The notes under the pieces were generated by a model. The model was not told the origin of the DNA and ran no database searches. It worked only from the letters and a program-made list of their open reading frames with translations. Below, one piece after another: positions 62,877 through 64,000 of a stretch of DNA of 64,000 nucleotides. The stretch is from NCBI GenBank assembly GCA_020444165.1, contig JAHLLK010000006.1, forward strand, positions 1-64,000, read 5' to 3'. Made by a program: the position numbers and the translations under genes. The stretch's first letter is position 1, and each line of letters begins with the position of its first letter. The DNA is from Deltaproteobacteria bacterium. Lineage in GTDB: Bacteria; Desulfobacterota; Desulfarculia; Desulfarculales; Desulfarculaceae.

Positions 62877-63839
62877 ATGCTCTGGGCGCGGGCCGCTTGG
62901 CCGGAAAAACTGATCCAGCCCCAAAAAGCCATGCACCAGGTGGTCTACGCCATGTTGCCCCTGGAGGCCCTGGCCATCTACCTGTTCGGCTGGCGTTCCC
63001 TGGTCATGCTCCTGGTGATCGGGGTGGGCGGCTTCGTCACCGAGGCGGCCTTCAACTTCCCCCAGAAGAAGCCGGTCACCGCGGCGGTGTTCGTGTCCGC
63101 CTTGATCCTGCACCTGTCGCTCCCCCCCACCACTCCCTTGTGGATGGCCGCCCTCGGCAGCGTGGCCGGCATCGGCCTGGGCAAGATGGTGTTCGGCGGC
63201 TTTGGGATGAACGTGTTCAACCCGGCCATGGTGGGGCGTTGCTTTCTCTACATCAACTTCCCCACCGCCCTGAACAACCAATGGGTCAACCCCTTCAGCG
63301 AGGGCCTGGCCGGGCTCACCCACTGGTTCCCCCCGGCCGACGCGGTGACCTCAGCCACGCCACTGGCGGCCTTCAAGGCCGGGGCGGGAGTCTACTGGAG
63401 CGATCTCCTGTTGGGGCGGATTTCCGGCTCCCTGGGCGAGACCTCGGCCCTGTTGATCGTGGTCTGCGGGCTTTACATCGTTTACAAGAAGTCGGCCAAC
63501 TGGCGGCTGGTGGTCGCCTGCCTCCTGGGCGGAGCGGGGCTCAGCCTGTTGTTCTCCGGCCTGGGGTTCCCCCAGGTGGCCCCCCCGGTCTATACGCTGC
63601 TCTCGGGGGCCTTCATGTTCGGCGCCTTCTTCGTGGTCACCGAGCCGATCTCCGGGCCCAAGACCCAGCCCGGCATGTGGATCTACGGCCTGATGGTGGG
63701 CGGGCTCACCGTGGTGCTCCGGGCCTGGTCCAACTTCGCGGAGGGCTTCATGTTCTCCATCATCCTGGCCAACGCCTTCGCGGCCCTGTTGGACCAGGGG
63801 GTCCGCCGGGTCAAAGAGGCCCGCAAGGTGAAGGCATGA
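62877..63839 (+). CDS. rnfD: Rnf complex subunit RnfD
   Basis: 320 residues with about nine membrane helices. Covalent FMN attachment motif near DAVTSATPL, and the family signatures GKMVFGGFGMNVFNPAMVGR and AFFVVTEPISGP. RnfD is a core membrane subunit of the ferredoxin:NAD+ oxidoreductase that couples electron transfer to Na+ or H+ export. 320 residues fits RnfD better than the longer NqrB. The next gene starts at an ATGA overlap. Confidence 0.93.
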   Translation: MLWARAAWPEKLIQPQKAMHQVVYAMLPLEALAIYLFGWRSLVMLLVIGVGGFVTEAAFNFPQKKPVTAAVFVSALILHLSLPPTTPLWMAALGSVAGIGLGKMVFGGFGMNVFNPAMVGRCFLYINFPTALNNQWVNPFSEGLAGLTHWFPPADAVTSATPLAAFKAGAGVYWSDLLLGRISGSLGETSALLIVVCGLYIVYKKSANWRLVVACLLGGAGLSLLFSGLGFPQVAPPVYTLLSGAFMFGAFFVVTEPISGPKTQPGMWIYGLMVGGLTVVLRAWSNFAEGFMFSIILANAFAALLDQGVRRVKEARKVKA

Positions 63840-64000
63840 ACGAGCGGGTCAAATCCGTGCTGTTCATGTTCGCCATCACCCTGGTGTGCACCGCGGCGCT
63901 GGCGGCGGTGGACCTGGCCAACCGGGAGCGCATCGCCCGGAACCAGGAGTTGAAGCTGGAAAAGGTGATCCTCTCCGTGCTGGGGCTCTTGCCCGGCCCG
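63836..64000 (+). CDS. rnfG: RnfG-like subunit, truncated by the window edge
   Basis: The first 55 codons of a protein starting MNERVKSVLFMFAITLVCTA. One N-terminal membrane helix (about 7-26) then the beginning of a soluble domain. Position after rnfD and this topology fit RnfG, which carries a covalent FMN. The FMN-binding part lies beyond the window, so the assignment rests on context. Confidence 0.75.
   Translation, partial: MNERVKSVLFMFAITLVCTAALAAVDLANRERIARNQELKLEKVILSVLGLLPGP

Overview
The window is high-GC, densely packed bacterial DNA. It encodes an Rnf complex (cut by the right edge), a LutABC lactate-oxidation set, a PEP-CTERM protein, a sensor fragment with a Cys-rich tail, B12-type radical SAM chemistry and PtxD-type phosphite oxidation. 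This suggests an anaerobic Desulfobacterota (Deltaproteobacteria), possibly close to Desulfarculales. That placement is inferred from gene content and composition; there is no rRNA in the window.

Layout. 1-2272: worn end of an integrative element (excisionase-like proteins, an integrase remnant, an intact tyrosine recombinase) abutting tRNA-Arg(UCU). 2623-8327: alr, a Cys-rich mini-protein, argS, a SPOR protein, an ArgA-like GNAT and pmbA. 8435-9952: a SEC-C gene split by one stop codon. 10820-19104: a periplasmic binding lipoprotein with a hybrid histidine kinase, an M23 peptidase and secA. 19346-25288: a DUF3592 protein, OsmC, lutABC and argJ. 25740-28186: a PEP-CTERM protein, a polysaccharide deacetylase and a small membrane protein. 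28431-37704: an unusual cluster: acyl carrier protein, B12-type radical SAM, threonine-synthase-like PLP enzyme, DUF1611 (DgcN-like), a MurL-like/creatininase fusion, dipeptide epimerase and AMP-forming ligase. 37770-43742: serine hydrolase, GT-C-like membrane protein, GT4 transferase and gmd. 43876-51069: a solute-binding sensor protein, a MITE-like element, a GpgS-like transferase and ptxABCD. 51103-57724: GGDEF protein, Ca2+/Na+ exchanger and a giant DUF748 protein. 58014-64000: membrane hydrolase, STAS protein, small LSm-like protein, TPR lipoprotein, bifunctional PBP, rnfD and the start of rnfG.

The most interesting coding region is 28431-37704. Three of its proteins belong to families that act on glutamate stereochemistry or D-glutamate (MurL, DgcN/DUF1611, L-Ala-D/L-Glu epimerase). 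They sit beside a creatininase-type amidohydrolase, a PLP enzyme, a carrier protein and an adenylating enzyme. The three core genes are joined by ATGA overlaps, so they are probably made together. A small-molecule or peptidoglycan-peptide pathway built around a D-configured or epimerised glutamyl unit is a reasonable hypothesis.

Two families of non-coding repeats punctuate the intergenic gaps. One is a mosaic element of several consecutive hairpins in fixed order, about 100-200 bp, in at least five places in both orientations; its stems differ between copies but remain paired. The other is a long G-run/C-run palindrome in six or seven copies, sometimes inside apparent operons or between divergent genes, so it is not simply a terminator. 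A separate 272-bp element has perfect 17-bp terminal inverted repeats.
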